Of a stretch of 64,000 nucleotides of DNA, positions 10,071 through 21,640 are shown piece after piece. Source of the stretch: Amborella trichopoda. Taxonomy: Eukaryota; Streptophyta; Magnoliopsida; Amborellales; Amborellaceae. The stretch is from assembly GCF_000471905.2 (NCBI RefSeq), contig NW_006494943.1, positions 103,191-167,190 of the forward strand. The letters run 5' to 3'. Positions within the stretch are counted from its first letter, which is position 1, and each line of letters starts with the position of its first letter. The position numbers and the translations under genes are program-made. The notes under the pieces were generated by a model, which saw only the letters and a program-made list of their open reading frames with translations, was not told the origin of the DNA and did not search any database.

Positions 10071-12430
10071 TCTCGCCTTCTAGATCTAGATGATCTGGGG
10101 CACGCATCTCGGGTTTCTGGCAAACTCGGGATTTGAAATCGCTCTCTCGGAACCTTGCTCGAGAGCAAGGGCAGGTATACCAACCGATGATAGAGGAATT
10201 AAAGGTGGGTTCGAGACTTACTCGAGCTGGCTCGCGTGGGCGCCCTCTTAGATCACGAAAAAAGTCCCCTAGCTGCTTTAGCTGGCTTGGAATTGCCTCT
10301 GTTAACCTGCAATCCTCTTGTTTTCTACACAACACTTCTATGATTAATTTGTAAGACAAGTGGGTCAAAGAGACCCACCCTTGTCTTAGGGCTATGTACG
10401 TTCATGCTAGAGGGTGATGAAGCGTAAGGTTTAAATAAAGATAGAAAAGAGAAGAAAACTTGACGAAGAGGCGAGACTAGCATGACAGCCAGGAAGTTAT
10501 TGACTCGGAGTGATAGCAAGACTGGCATGGTTCTCAAGCCCAGCACGACGGCGATACTACTTGAAACCAAGACCGTTATGGCGGTGCTAGGCTAAGTCTA
10601 CCCTCAATCAAGTTAGAAGAGACAAGAGAATGAAAAGAATAGACGAGACGGCAGAGAGATGAGGTCCCGACGGCGTTAGGAATTGCGGCTCGCGACCATG
10701 GAGTAGTAGTATCGTGGCCCTTGGGTGGCACTCGACACTACTGCTCATGGCTAGAAAGTGAGAAATGAACTACAGACGGCGCTACGCATCACTGTTGGCA
10801 ACATAAGAAAACAACACGCCCCCGCGTAGGAGGTGATAGTTTCTGACGATGTGTGTGGCGATAGTCATTCGTGAAGCACACAACGGTAATCCTCACGAGG
10901 CGCACGACGATAGGCGTGGGATGCAAGAAGCATGGCGCTGAACGTCGAACACGCAAATGTAGCACGCGAACGGCAATAGACGTTGTCGAGGCCTATAGCG
11001 GGTGGCGATGGGTATCACCGTCTGCTATAGACGCGCAATAGGGAAGGACCCCTACGAGCGGCAACGGATTTTTCCATCTGGGTTCTTCACTAAGACCTCC
11101 AAGGTACGTCTGTGGACGGCGATAGGCAGCGCCGTCTACAGGCCCCACTGGACGAAAGAGATAGAAGAAAAGAACGAAAAGGAGGCTTGTGCATGGCACT
11201 GCCATCACCATGCGCAACCTATGTGACCTCAGGGGAGGCATGCACGGCATTGCCACTGCCGTGCATGACCCTTGCAAGCAACTCAGAAGGAGAAGAGTGA
11301 CAAGAGAGGAAAGAATAAAGAGGGAATGAGAAAGGAAAAGAAGAGAGAGAAGTTTTACCTCAAACCTAAGGATACTGGTCAAAAAGTGTCTCTCACCTCA
11401 CTCTCTCTCTCAAATGTGACTCAACAATGAGAAGAAAGAGAAACTTGTATTAAGCAAAAACTCTAATCCTCTTGTGCGCACAATGTTGATACGTATATAT
11501 AGAATTTGCCCCAAATATGGGTGGATGATCAAAATTAACCCTAATTGCTGGAAATTAAGATTAAATTGAATTAAAAAAATTTATAAAATAGGGTTAAAAA
11601 TGACAGATTTACCCCTTTCTAACAATTCATGGAATTCCAGAACAATCCCTATATTGCCATAGAACTTGTGTAATCTTGCATGGTTGATCCATGGTCATTT
11701 GGATGCCCAGTTGATCGTAAGATAATTGTTTTCTTGTAGGGCTCGACATGACGATTGATTTGATATCAACTTCGAGCTATGGATCGTGTTTTTAGTGCAC
11801 AATCATGTGACTTCAAATTTGAATGGATCCTGAAACTTTTGATCGATAGTGTACTCGTTCCTTGAGGTTTTTCGATGATTTCTTCATTGAATTACACTGA
11901 GCGTGCCGTTACGATCGCGGGGCAACAAATGCAGCTCGATTATGTGCCCAAACGAAGATTTTGCAATTTTGCAATTTTGGTCAGAATCTGGAATTCCAGC
12001 GACAGAATTTGCAATCACTTCATCGGCTTTGTGTGCAGAATCTGACCGTTCATCACATACATGGTTCGGGTCATTGATAGCCTGAGACGTTACGCACATG
12101 ATGGAATTGGTCTCACACCGATCAGGCTTGCGAGCGACGTGATCTGGCAGCTCGAGCGAGGCACAATGCTGCTGAATTTTCTACACTTATTTCACGGAAC
12201 AACAACTTCTCTCTAGCTTTTCTTCGTGCTTGGGTATCATCACGGGGCGAGCCACATATCGAATTGCTCATCTTGACTAGAAGACGATGCTCATCAAATT
12301 TGGGCATGATCCGACTTGGGACAACTGAAATATGAGCGTCGAAACTTACTGATCGTGACTATCCCTTCCATGGCATGGAGTTGCAGGGTGGTCACCCGAG
12401 AATAGCGTGCGACCCCTCCTGTTTCACACT
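10071..12430. other. GC-rich unclassified tract, possibly an LTR remnant
   Basis: From about 10070 to 11290 base composition is much richer in G+C and CpG than the flanks, with repeated words such as GGCGATAG, GACGGC and GCATGGCA and several short hairpins. A TATATATAGAA sequence lies near 11496. No recognisable coding domain was seen. It may be a promoter-bearing LTR or another transposon piece; I could not find ends or target duplications. Confidence 0.4.
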
Positions 12431-12750
12431 TTTGCCTATAACTTCTTCCTGGAGTGTCTGTTCGGGCTGGAATTTGACCCCTAGAGGCTTTCGACCGTGC
12501 CAGATCGAATGACGATGGTTCCATAGCGATTTGAGACACCGAAGATATAGCTCTAGTTATAGGGGTCGTTTCAGGGTGCTATAGGTCGATTTTGCCTATA
12601 ACTTCTTTCTGGAGTGTTTGTTCGGGCTGAAATTTGACCTTTGGAGGTTTTTGACCATGCCGGATCTAAAGACGGTGGTCCCACAATGATTTGAGATACA
12701 AAAAATGTAGCTCTAGTTATAGGGGTCGTTTTAGGGTGTTATAGGTCGAT
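12431..12750 (+). repeat. 160-bp tandem duplication
   Basis: Two units, 12431-12590 and 12591-12750, both opening TTTGCCTATAACTTCTT and closing near GGGGTCGTTT..AGGGTG.TATAGGTCGAT. They have diverged, mostly by transitions, so the duplication is old. Confidence 0.9.
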
Positions 12751-12904
12751 TCTGCTAGTACTGTTGCTCAGTCTGCACTGTCTTAGACATGTTGGACTAT
12801 GACAAAACTTGACAAGAGACTTTTGAGAGACCTTATGAAGATCTTAGCCGATTCTAGGGCTATTCTGAGACTATCGAAATTTCCACTATTTGCTAGGCTT
12901 TATT

Positions 12905-13920
12905 GAACGGGGGCCCCATGTTGATGAAAAATACCTTCCAACAAACCTTATCAAAAGGAGGGATGGTGAATGTATGTATGCTGTGCAAAAATAATGTTGA
13001 ATGTTGTGACCATTTATTTTTTCATTGCTCTTTTCCTATAGTATTTGGTGCTAGATACTTCTTAAGCTTGGGGTCTCTTTGTTGCTCCCAGAATCTATTG
13101 CTCATATTTTAGATCAGTGGGATTGTATTGTTCCTTTTGGTATGAGGAAAAAGTTGTGGCAGATTGCAAAGGCAGTGGTGATGTGGGAAATACAAAAAAG
13201 AGAGAAATAATAGGGTCTTTGAAGGAAGAGCAGTAGAAATGGGGGTGGTGAACAAACGAATTGTTATACAATTAGGAGTTGGCTATCCATCACAAAGGAG
13301 GGCTTCAGTGTGGCCGAGACTAATATTGAAATGAACCTTTCCAATCTGTTAGGACAGAAAATCATTAAAGTTCGACCAAGAAGCTTTTGATGCCCACCTT
13401 TACGTGGTATACTCAAGCTGAACTTTGATGAAAACTCACATGGGAACACTGGTGCTGCTGGTTATGAGGGGTTGATAAGGAATTCTACTAAGGAATTGGT
13501 TTTATGCTATGGTGGACCTTGTGGGATCGCAACTGCAAATGCGGCAGAGATAGAGGTTTTTCTTCAATGTATTGTATCTTGTTCCATTGTTTTAGGAATT
13601 TTCCGTGTATTGTTGAAGGTGATTCTTTAAATATCATTAGTTGGTGTAAGAAAGAATCGGGATCGCCATGGAAATTGAGAAGTAAGTGGATCGAAATCGG
13701 GGATATGTGTAATTAAATGATGGTTACTTTTCAGCGCGTTTATAGAGAAGCAAATGACGTGGCTGATGTACTCGCAAACAAAGGAGTTGAGATGGATGAC
13801 TTTGTGATTTCTGATTCTTTTTCTGAGTTTCTTTTTCCTTCTTTTGTTTTTTCTCTGTATATGCGTAAAATTTTTGAACCATTAATGAAATAGATGTACT
13901 CTTTGTCAAAAAGAAAAAGA
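12905..13920 (+). pseudogene. 5'-truncated L1-type LINE: zf-RVT and RNase H
   Basis: The 3' part of a plant L1 element. The RT zinc-binding segment reads CMLCKNNVECCDHLFFHCSF (about 12980-13040). The RNase H-like domain starts at LKLNFDENSHGNTGAAG near 13420, with the acidic positions in NFDE, AAEIE (about 13543) and EGDSLNIISW (about 13617), then YREANDVADVLANKG near 13742-13785. At least three frame changes and several stops break it. It ends in ATTAATGAAATAGATG and an A/G-rich tail (13908-13926). No target duplication was found. Confidence 0.85.
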
Positions 13921-13989
13921 GAGAGGAATGTACAACTAGAATCGATACAATGCAAATCTAAAGAGCCTTGGATGAAATCTTCCCAAATT

Positions 13990-14400
13990 TAGGCTTTATA
14001 CTCATACAATTATGGTTCAAAGATGGATCTTGATTTCAAAAGACTAGACATCTTTGAGAACAATTATTGTTCAAAGATAACAATTATGCTATATACTCAT
14101 ACAATTATGGGGTATATCAAATTATGGTTCAAAGATAGATCTTGATCTTGAAAGACTAGTCCTCTTTGAGAACTGCTAGCAGTGCCCACTTGAAACTAAA
14201 CAAAATCTTAAAAAAAACCAAGAAAAAAGGAAGTAAATAAAAGAAACGAAAAATATACTAAAAGTTATGAAAAACAAACACTTACTTGACGTAAGGCCCA
14301 ACACTTGGAGTTGGTGAGTCAGATTAGACTTGCCATTGAAGTGCCTACATTCTCAACCATAGAGCTTTTGCTTGAATGAGAAATACCTAAGGCACATGCC
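13990..14400 (+). repeat. Dispersed repeat, copy 1
   Basis: Shares segments in the same order with 21290-21640: a GTTCAAAGA..GATCTTG.. stretch, a lysine-codon-like A-rich stretch, then CTTGGAGTTGGTG and AAGCTTTTGCTTGAA.GAGAA. The two copies bracket the hAT element. The family is unknown; it may be an LTR. Confidence 0.65.
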
Positions 14401-14906
14401 TCTCAGACTATTGACCTAGTATCCTAGACCAAGGCTGGACTGAAGGGTCAGTGTTCACCTCATTTGATCTTGAGCCGTAACTCCTAATTTATGCTAGACT
14501 AAAGGTTTAGACCTAACTATGATAGAGTAGACCAAATAGAAACGAACCTAAGCAAGATTAAGCTAAACAAAGCACTAATAAAAAATGTTTGAAAATTTTG
14601 ACATAGTTTTTATTGATAGGTTTAAATTTAAGTAAGATTCCTAGCTAAGGAAAAGGTGAAATGTGGCTTAGATCTGAACAAGTACCCACGCAGTCTTCGC
14701 CACCTTTTTAAAGGGATCAACCAAGGTCTTACTATATGTAGGGTGCTTTTGGTGTAAAGAATTGCTGAGGGGCTCTCACATTTAAAGTTGGGCAACCGCC
14801 AACCGTCTTGGCTCCCATCAGCTAGATTCCCTTCTCATAATTAATGTTGACTCTAGAAATTTTTGAAAAAAAATTAAATAGTTGTTCCCAGTGATTTAAA
14901 AAACGC

Positions 14907-15045
14907 CGAGTCGAACCGGACTTGCCCGGTTCGACTCGAGAATCGGCACTGGACGTGCCGATTCGGGCAAATTATACGGAATCACCCGGTTCCAGAGAGA
15001 ACCGGGCGATTATGTACAATGACTCGCCGATTCAATTGGCGAGTC
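14907..15045. repeat. Four consecutive hairpins at the hAT 5' end
   Basis: Four perfect stems in 139 bases: 14907-14919 with 14926-14938 (13 bp, loop 6); 14940-14949 with 14955-14964 (10 bp, loop 5); 14985-14992 with 14999-15006 (8 bp, loop 6); 15021-15028 with 15038-15045 (8 bp, loop 9). The stem sequences differ but all carry CGG/CCG or CGA words. hAT transposases bind subterminal repeats, so these may be binding sites; that role is inference. Confidence 0.9.
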
Positions 15046-15404
15046 CAGTGAACAACATGGACTGCACAGTGTTCTTCACGGGATTCTTCAAAATTTGTCC
15101 TGTTTTGATCATTTTTTTTATTTTTTCTTCCATGTCATCGAATATGCAGGCTTTATGCAGTTTTTTTCAGCCTTTTCATGGATTAAATGGTGGAGAAATT
15201 TCGTGTTTTTGGATCATGAAAGTTGCGTTTTTAGGGTTTCCGCCTTTCCTTGTGTTTCTTGCCATCTGAGAAAATTTGTAGGCATTTTGATCGTAAAGTT
15301 GTTCATCAAAAAATTCTGTTACGAATTTGTGATAATCGTTGAGAAAAACAGAGTAATTTGGAGATTGAAGGCTTGGGTTCACGAAACCAGGTAAGAACTT
15401 TGGG

Positions 15405-16970
15405 TTTTTTTTTTTTTTTCCGCCATATGATCAATTTTATTGCATATTTTGAAAATAATGAGTTACATTTGTAGGGTTTTTAATCTTTATTGTGTTTTCT
15501 ATCATTTAACATACTCAATTTTATTTAATTTTCTCAATTACAGCTTGATTTTTTAGATGAACACAGTGATGTCTGTGAAAAAATATTTCTGCTTGTTTTT
15601 TTTTTTTTTTCCGCCTTTCGATTTTTTGTTCATGATATATTACAAATAATGTGTTAGATTTCGAGGGTTTTTAATCGTTATAGTCTTGTTTATAATAAGA
15701 TGTATTCAATTTGATCTTATTTATTCAATTTGAGCTTCATTTTTTAGATTCAATGACTGTTGTCTATGAAGAACTGTTGTTTTTTTTTTTTTTGCTCAAT
15801 TTAATCGATTTGATTTGATTTATTGATGATAATGTGTTCATAATTTAGGGTTTTGATTCCTTATATTGTTGTTTATCAAAAACTGTACTCAATTGAATGT
15901 AATTTGTTAGCTTGGAGGTGGATTTTTGAGTTAAAATGGCTGATGTAAGGTGGCTCTGTGAAGAACAGTAATTTTTTTTTTTTTTTTTTGTAATCCATGA
16001 TCGAATTGTTTTCCTTTTTTTGTAATCCATGATTGAATTTTTTGTTCTTTTTTTTTTTTGTAATCCATGATCGAATTTATTGTTTTTTTTTTTTTGTAAT
16101 CCATGATCGAATTTTTTGAAAATTTGTTTTTTTTTTTTTTGTAATTCATGATCGAATTTTTTGTAATCCATGGTCGAATTTTTTGTAATCCATGATCGAA
16201 TTTTTTGTAATCCATAATCGAATTTTTTGTAATCCATAATCCATGATCACATTTTTTGTAATCCATGATCGAATTTTTTGTAATCCATGATCGATTGTTT
16301 TGTAATCCATAATCGAATTTTTTGTAATCCATAATCCATGATTGAATTTTTTGTAATCCATGATCGAATCTTTTGTAATCCATGATCGAATTTTTTGAGA
16401 ATTTGTCGTTTTTTTTTGTAATCCATTATCGAATTTTTTTTTGTAATCCATGATCGAATTTTTTGACAATTTGCTGTACTTTTTTTTTATTATTATTATC
16501 CATGATCGAATTTTTTGAAAAATGATGATTTTCCAAAAGGATGTCAAAATCGTGACGAGGTTTTGATTATCATGAGCTATTAAACCATATTTTTAATTTT
16601 TATTGTTAAAGTTTATGTTGAAAAAATTGTATGTTGATAGATTATTTATGCAAAACAATGCATGTTATTATATTTTTAATGCAAAACTGTATTTTTTAAA
16701 TTTATTGTTAATGCATTTTTGAGTTGGAATGACTGATGTTAGGTGGCTTTGTGAAGAATTGTTTTTATTTATTTTATTTTTTCAGTACATAATCAATTTT
16801 TTTTTAAAAATCGTGATTTTTTGAAAAGATGTGAAAATAGTGACCAGGTTTTGATTACATGAGGTATTAAACCATATTTTTAATTTTTATTGTTAAAGTT
16901 TTTGTTGAAAAAATTGCATGTTGATAGAATTTATGCAAAAAACATACATGTTATTATATTTCTAAATTCT
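15405..16970 (+). repeat. About 190-bp higher-order repeat in the hAT first intron
   Basis: Poly-T tracts begin near 15405, 15596, 15780 and 15972, spaced 184-192 bp. Between them each unit carries diverged forms of ATAATGTGTT..TTTAGGGTTTTTAAT, TACTCAATTT and a closing GATG..TGTCTGTGAAGAA. The fourth unit is inflated by the 22-bp minisatellite, and two related blocks (about 16518-16710 and 16800-16990) follow. The tract lies just after a good splice donor, AG/GTAAGA at 15391. Confidence 0.8.
15990..16520 (-). repeat. 22-bp minisatellite, about 18 copies
   Basis: The unit TTTTTTGTAATCCATGATCG is repeated about 18 times with small variations and changing T-run lengths. Two copies contain a doubled AATCCATAATCCATGA. 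The long minus-strand open frames here (DYKKFDHGLQK repeated) are the satellite translated and not a protein. Confidence 0.95.
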
Positions 16971-17442
16971 AATGCAAAACTGTATTATATTTTTAATGTA
17001 GTTTTGCATTAAAAATGTATTTTCAATTTTTAAAATTTTAAACGCAAAAAATACATGTTGTTAAATTGTATTATCGTGAGGAATTAAAGTGATTATCATT
17101 GTAAAAAAATTGTGGCATATATGACAATTATATTATCCTGCATTTTTTCAATTTTATTATTACTTTTTTAATGCAAAAAATGTATGTTCTTGATAATTGA
17201 GTTGTAGCCATGTTTGGAGCATGCATTTTGTATTATATTATCTTGTATGTTTGTAATTGATATGCACGAAAATATTATTGTCAATAGAAGTATTTTGCAA
17301 TAACAAATAACAACAAATATAACTATATGAACTACCCCAACATATTATCACTACACATGGTGATTATTTTTCTTGTTGAACTGTAAGGTTAATTTTTTAC
17401 TTTTTACATATTAAAACAGTTGCATCATATCAAGATCTACAG

Positions 17443-20340
17443 AAGACCCTGCATGGCAACATGGGGTCAGACTTAATCCCAACAAAAAAGACAAAATTAT
17501 TTGTAATTACTACCAAAGAGTGATAAGTAGTGGGGTACGTAGGTTCAAGCAACACTTGGCAGGGGTTAAGGGAGATGCATGCAGTAGTGTTTCTAGTAAT
17601 GTAAAAAAACAGATGGCGGCATTTCTTAATACTAACAAAGGTTAAAAAATTGCCAAACATAAGATGAATGAGGAGATAGCTAGTTTATATATGCCATCAA
17701 ACAGGAATGATACAGAAGAGCAATATAATAATGACTTAGAAGAGCAATATAAGAATGACCTAGACATGGCCACAAGAATGAGTTTACATTAACAATATCA
17801 GAGGGAACGTAGGTTTAGAATGCCCGGTGGGTCTAGCTCAGACATGCATGATGGGTCTATCTCAAACATGTATGGCGGGCCCAACTTAGACATGCATGGC
17901 AGGCCCAGGTCGAGCATGTATGGCTGGCCCAGCTCAAATATATATAGAGGGGTTGGTGGCAGTATGCATCAACAAGAATCAAACGTTGAAGAAATAGTTC
18001 CTAACTTATCTAGGAGTGTTAGTATTGCAGGTCATGGTCATATAGACACATTTCTCTCAAAGCCTAAGTCACAACAGATGACTCTAAAAGGCATGGTTAA
18101 AGGTACAAGAAACATGTTAGGGAGATATGTTGGTAAATGGTTTTACGATAAAGGGATTCCCTTTGATGTAACCAATAGACCATATTTTCCACCTATGGTC
18201 AGCGCAATCCAGAGAGTCAGGCCCGGGGTAACACCCCCGAGGGCATATGAGCTCAGTGGGTCAATATTAGATGAAGAGGTAGAGGAAGTTACAAAGTGGA
18301 TTGAAGAATATAAACAGAGTTGGCCAAGGACAGGCATTACTCTCATGAGTGATGGTTGGTTGAATAAAGTTAACAAAAAGGAGTTTTTAAACTTCTTGAC
18401 CTATTCTCCAAAAGGTACAGCTTTTTTGTCTAACAAAGACGTATCAGGAATGAAAAAAGATGCAAACTTTTACGTACGACTATATGATCATATAGTGGAG
18501 GAGGTAGGAGATAAGCATGTAGTCAAGTTTATTATGGACAATACGCGTGCATGTGTTTCTACGGGACAGCAAGTTGATGGAGAAGATGAAGCATTTAGTA
18601 TGGACCCCATATGCTGCACACAACATCGATCTTATGTTAGAGGAGATCGGTGAGATCAAAATTGTGAATGAGACTTTAGAGGAAGCAAGGTTGGTGTCGA
18701 GNNNNNNNNNNNNNNNNNNNNCCATAACCCGCTTGCGACCGATTACTTAACTATGGACTCCATTCGAGAATCTGAATGTGCCTTAAAGAGATTGTTGACC
18801 TGTGAAGCGTGGTTAAATGACTGCCTCTCAAAGTCCAGTACCGGTATAAAAGTGGACGGCATAGTCTCAAATAGGAGGTTCTAGTCTCGATGTTCCAGTG
18901 TCGTAGAAGCCACTGCCCCTTTGCTCACGGTGTTAAGAATGGTGGATGCTGACAAGAAAGCTACCATGGGCATCCTTTATGAAGGTATTGAAAGAGCGAA
19001 ATCAGCTATTGGGGAGAAGTGTAGCTTTGCTAGCAAAGTGATCGAAATTATAGAACAGAGGTGGAACACCAATTTGGACGTCCAATTCATTATGCTGGTA
19101 AATATATATTTATATCATTAGAATGTTTCATTTTAAATCATTTTTTTATGAAACTGTAAATGACATTTTTCTATCTATATATTTTATAGGTTACTACTTC
19201 AACCCAAAATTTTTCTATTTAACACCTGAACATCCCTACAAGATTATGGAAGGGGTCAGATACATTATTGCAAGGTTGGAGAGAAGCCAGCGAAATCAAG
19301 TAGCAGCAATACAAGAGGTATTATTTAATATTTGGGTAAGAACTTTATTGAGTTGTTATATTTGTGAGGAATAATGCACTAAAACGAAATATATTTGTTT
19401 TAGCTTGCTATATATAGGGATGCTATAGGATCCTTCGGAACTAGACTTGCCAGGAATACTCGAACTAAGATGGATCCAGATTATTCCCTAGCTAATATTT
19501 TGTTCATTTACATATTTAATCTTATGAATTGTTCTTGCCCTTACAATGCTTTTTGCATTTTAATACAACTGAATGGTGAGAGATATATGGTACTGATGCA
19601 ACTCACCTAAAGAGGATAGAAATCAAGGTGCTCTCCCATACATGTTTTGCTACTGGTTGTGAGCACAACTGGAGTACGTTCCAATGGTTGCACACTACTA
19701 GGAGAAATCGACTCGCTTCGGAGAAGCTTCATAAACTAGTCTACGTTCATTACAACTTAAGCTTTTGAGAGCGACAAATAAGAAGGAAGCTTAAAGACTA
19801 TGGGCCGATAGACTTAGACACAATATTTGTCACAAACACAGCAGAGCAATGGGTAGTAGAAGAAGAGGAGCCAATGTTGCACAAGAGAGCGATCCTTGAG
19901 GCTATCGGTGAGGAAGATCTTGAAGAAGGTGATGAGCAGCATGAAAGAGGAAGCAGTCAGCCAACGTTTCCACAAATCGTCGGAGATGTCAGTGATATTG
20001 CACCTAATGAGGGAGAGTATGAAGGGGGTCTAAGGGAAAATGAGAGAGATGATGATTCCGAGGCCACCCTATCCCAGCCATATTATTCACATATCGAGTC
20101 CCAACAGCAATAGGGTAGGGATGAGCACGACATTGTAGGTGAGCATGAAGGATGGACAAGCATCGGGGATTTTGGATTGAAAACACAACAGAACACTAAC
20201 ACTCAGGGATTTTGATATAGTCAGATGCTTGCTACTATCGATGATTCGTTTTTAGATCGACTCAATGAATTTTCAAACGAATTCAATCAATGGCACCAGC
20301 GTGACCAAGAAGAAGAACATCGTCGTCTGTCATTTTATTT
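17443..20340 (+). pseudogene. hAT transposase (BED, DUF659, dimerisation domain)
   Basis: The protein would excise and insert the hAT element. A BED-type zinc finger begins at 17445 (DPAWQHGVRLNPNKKDK) after a plausible acceptor, CTACAG; one zinc ligand seems lost, as CNYY stands where CNYC is expected. A stretch of about ten-residue repeats (MHDG..MYGG..MHGR..MYGW) spans 17820-17965. DUF659 follows, with the acidic positions in TLMSDGW (about 18333-18355) and FIMDN (18526-18543). The dimerisation domain contains NWSTFQWLH near 19670-19695. Likely introns are 19098-19189 and 19318-19403. Breaks: TAA at 17643-17645 and 17790-17792, a frameshift near 18573, a frameshift after the N gap, and TGA at 19767. 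It is dead. Confidence 0.92.
18702..18721. other. Assembly gap of 20 N
   Basis: Twenty N bases interrupt the transposase after ..EEARLVS. The coding motif that resumes (ITR then, one frame over, ATDYLTMDS) normally lies further from the left side than the gap length allows, so the gap length is nominal. Confidence 0.99.
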
Positions 20341-20699
20341 TTAGATCATATGTTACTAATTGTATGCTTTATTGTCGCCCATGTATGTTGATATACTTAT
20401 TCCATGATAATTCTATGTTTATCCTTTTGTGTGACGTAAATTAAATGGTAAATAGTAGTTCATGCAGGGAAAGAACATATCAATATTCGTATATCCATGT
20501 AAAGAAATGAAAATTCTTAATGGTGTACCCTCATTTTTTATTGAATTCCTAAAAAACAATATTTATAATGAATTTTAATAATTTTTTAGGATTTTTTTGA
20601 AGCTTTAATTTGACCGATTAACCCGATTCCCGATCCAGATCGATTTTTGAGGTGCTCGATCCGAGTCACCGATCCTCTTTTTAAACCATTGGTTGTTCC

Positions 20700-21289
20700 T
20701 GTTTCCCAGCCAATATGTGCAAGAGGTATAGAAAAGAGCACTCGGGTGCAGATGGGTGCAAGAAGTGTGACAAGCAAGCAATAGGAGTAAGTATATAAGA
20801 AAAACCTTGTTCAAAGAAATATAATGTATTAGTATTATTTTTATTGGAAATAAAGCACATAATAGAGGAAAAAAATGAAAAAAAATGTGCCTATGGAATG
20901 ACCATAGGGGTTGAACTGGGCTTGGTTGAGCGTTCTCAGGCCTTGTCCAGAACAACGATGCATTATGTATCACCGGTAGTTTCTAATGATGCATTGTGCA
21001 TCATTGGAGACCTGGCTTAGCCCAAAAAATGTGACAACGGACTTAGTGTCGTAAGGCTCTTTGTTGTATGTAACTCAAAGCCTGTCTTTTCTATCTGGCA
21101 CATTTTGGAGATCAAATTTGTTTTTCGTACAATGAGAATAGGGTTTTTGATCTATCAAAATAAGCGTTGGAAGATAATTCTAAGGTCATTTTTTATGAAT
21201 TTTGTGTGATATCAAGCTTTACATGCCCCACAATGGACGTCAGACTATTTACAATGCTAATCTGAAAAGATCTTAAATAAAACTTCCCC
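20700..21289. other. Intergenic, nothing recognised
   Basis: Sequence resuming after the hAT target duplication. No coding or repeat structure was identified. Confidence 0.5.
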
Positions 21290-21640
21290 AAATGTACGCT
21301 TTAACTTAAATAATTAAATTTTTCAATAGAGAATGTGGGGTCTGTCAAATTACAGTTCAAAGACAAATGTTGATCTTGCAAGACGAATCCTCTATAAGAA
21401 TCATCTAACAGAGCCGACTTGAAATCATGCAAAATCCATTAAGAAAGCAAAAGAATAAGAATTAATAAAAGAAGAGAAAAATAAACTGAAAATTAAAAAA
21501 ATTGATTTCCTTGGAATCTGGTCCTTCTAGCGTGGCTCTTGGAGTTGGTGGCCCAGATTAGACTGGAGATTGAAATGCCTTCATCCTCAATCGTAAAGCT
21601 TTTGCTTGAACGAGAAGTACCTAAGGCAGTCATCCTAGGT
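21290..21640 (+). repeat. Dispersed repeat, copy 2
   Basis: Partner of the repeat at 13990-14400, same orientation, sharing CTTGGAGTTGGTG, CAGATTAGACT and AAGCTTTTGCTTGAACGAGAA. Copy 2 reads on into a segment rich in TTAGGGTTT/CTAAGG words up to about 22140 that copy 1 lacks. Confidence 0.65.

Larger units (their letters stand above)
14889..20691 (+). mobile_element. hAT DNA transposon, full length, decayed
   Basis: Ends are CAGTGATTTAAAAA (14889-14902) and TTTTTAAACCATTG (20678-20691), a 14-bp inverted repeat with two mismatches. It is bracketed by an exact 8-bp target duplication, GTTGTTCC, at 14881-14888 and 20692-20699. Eight-base duplications, CAGTG-type ends and a BED plus DUF659 plus hAT dimerisation transposase together identify the hAT superfamily. 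At 5803 bp it is within the autonomous size range, but its transposase is broken. Confidence 0.97.

Noticed and set aside
10352-10388. Short hairpin TAAGACAAGTGGGT/ACCCACCCTTGTCTTA as a microRNA or terminator
   Set aside because: The stem is too short for a plant miRNA precursor and bacterial-style terminators do not apply in a plant nucleus.
15845-16547. Three long overlapping minus-strand frames of repeated DYKKFDHGLQK residues
   Set aside because: They are the 22-bp minisatellite translated in successive frames; no start context or domain.
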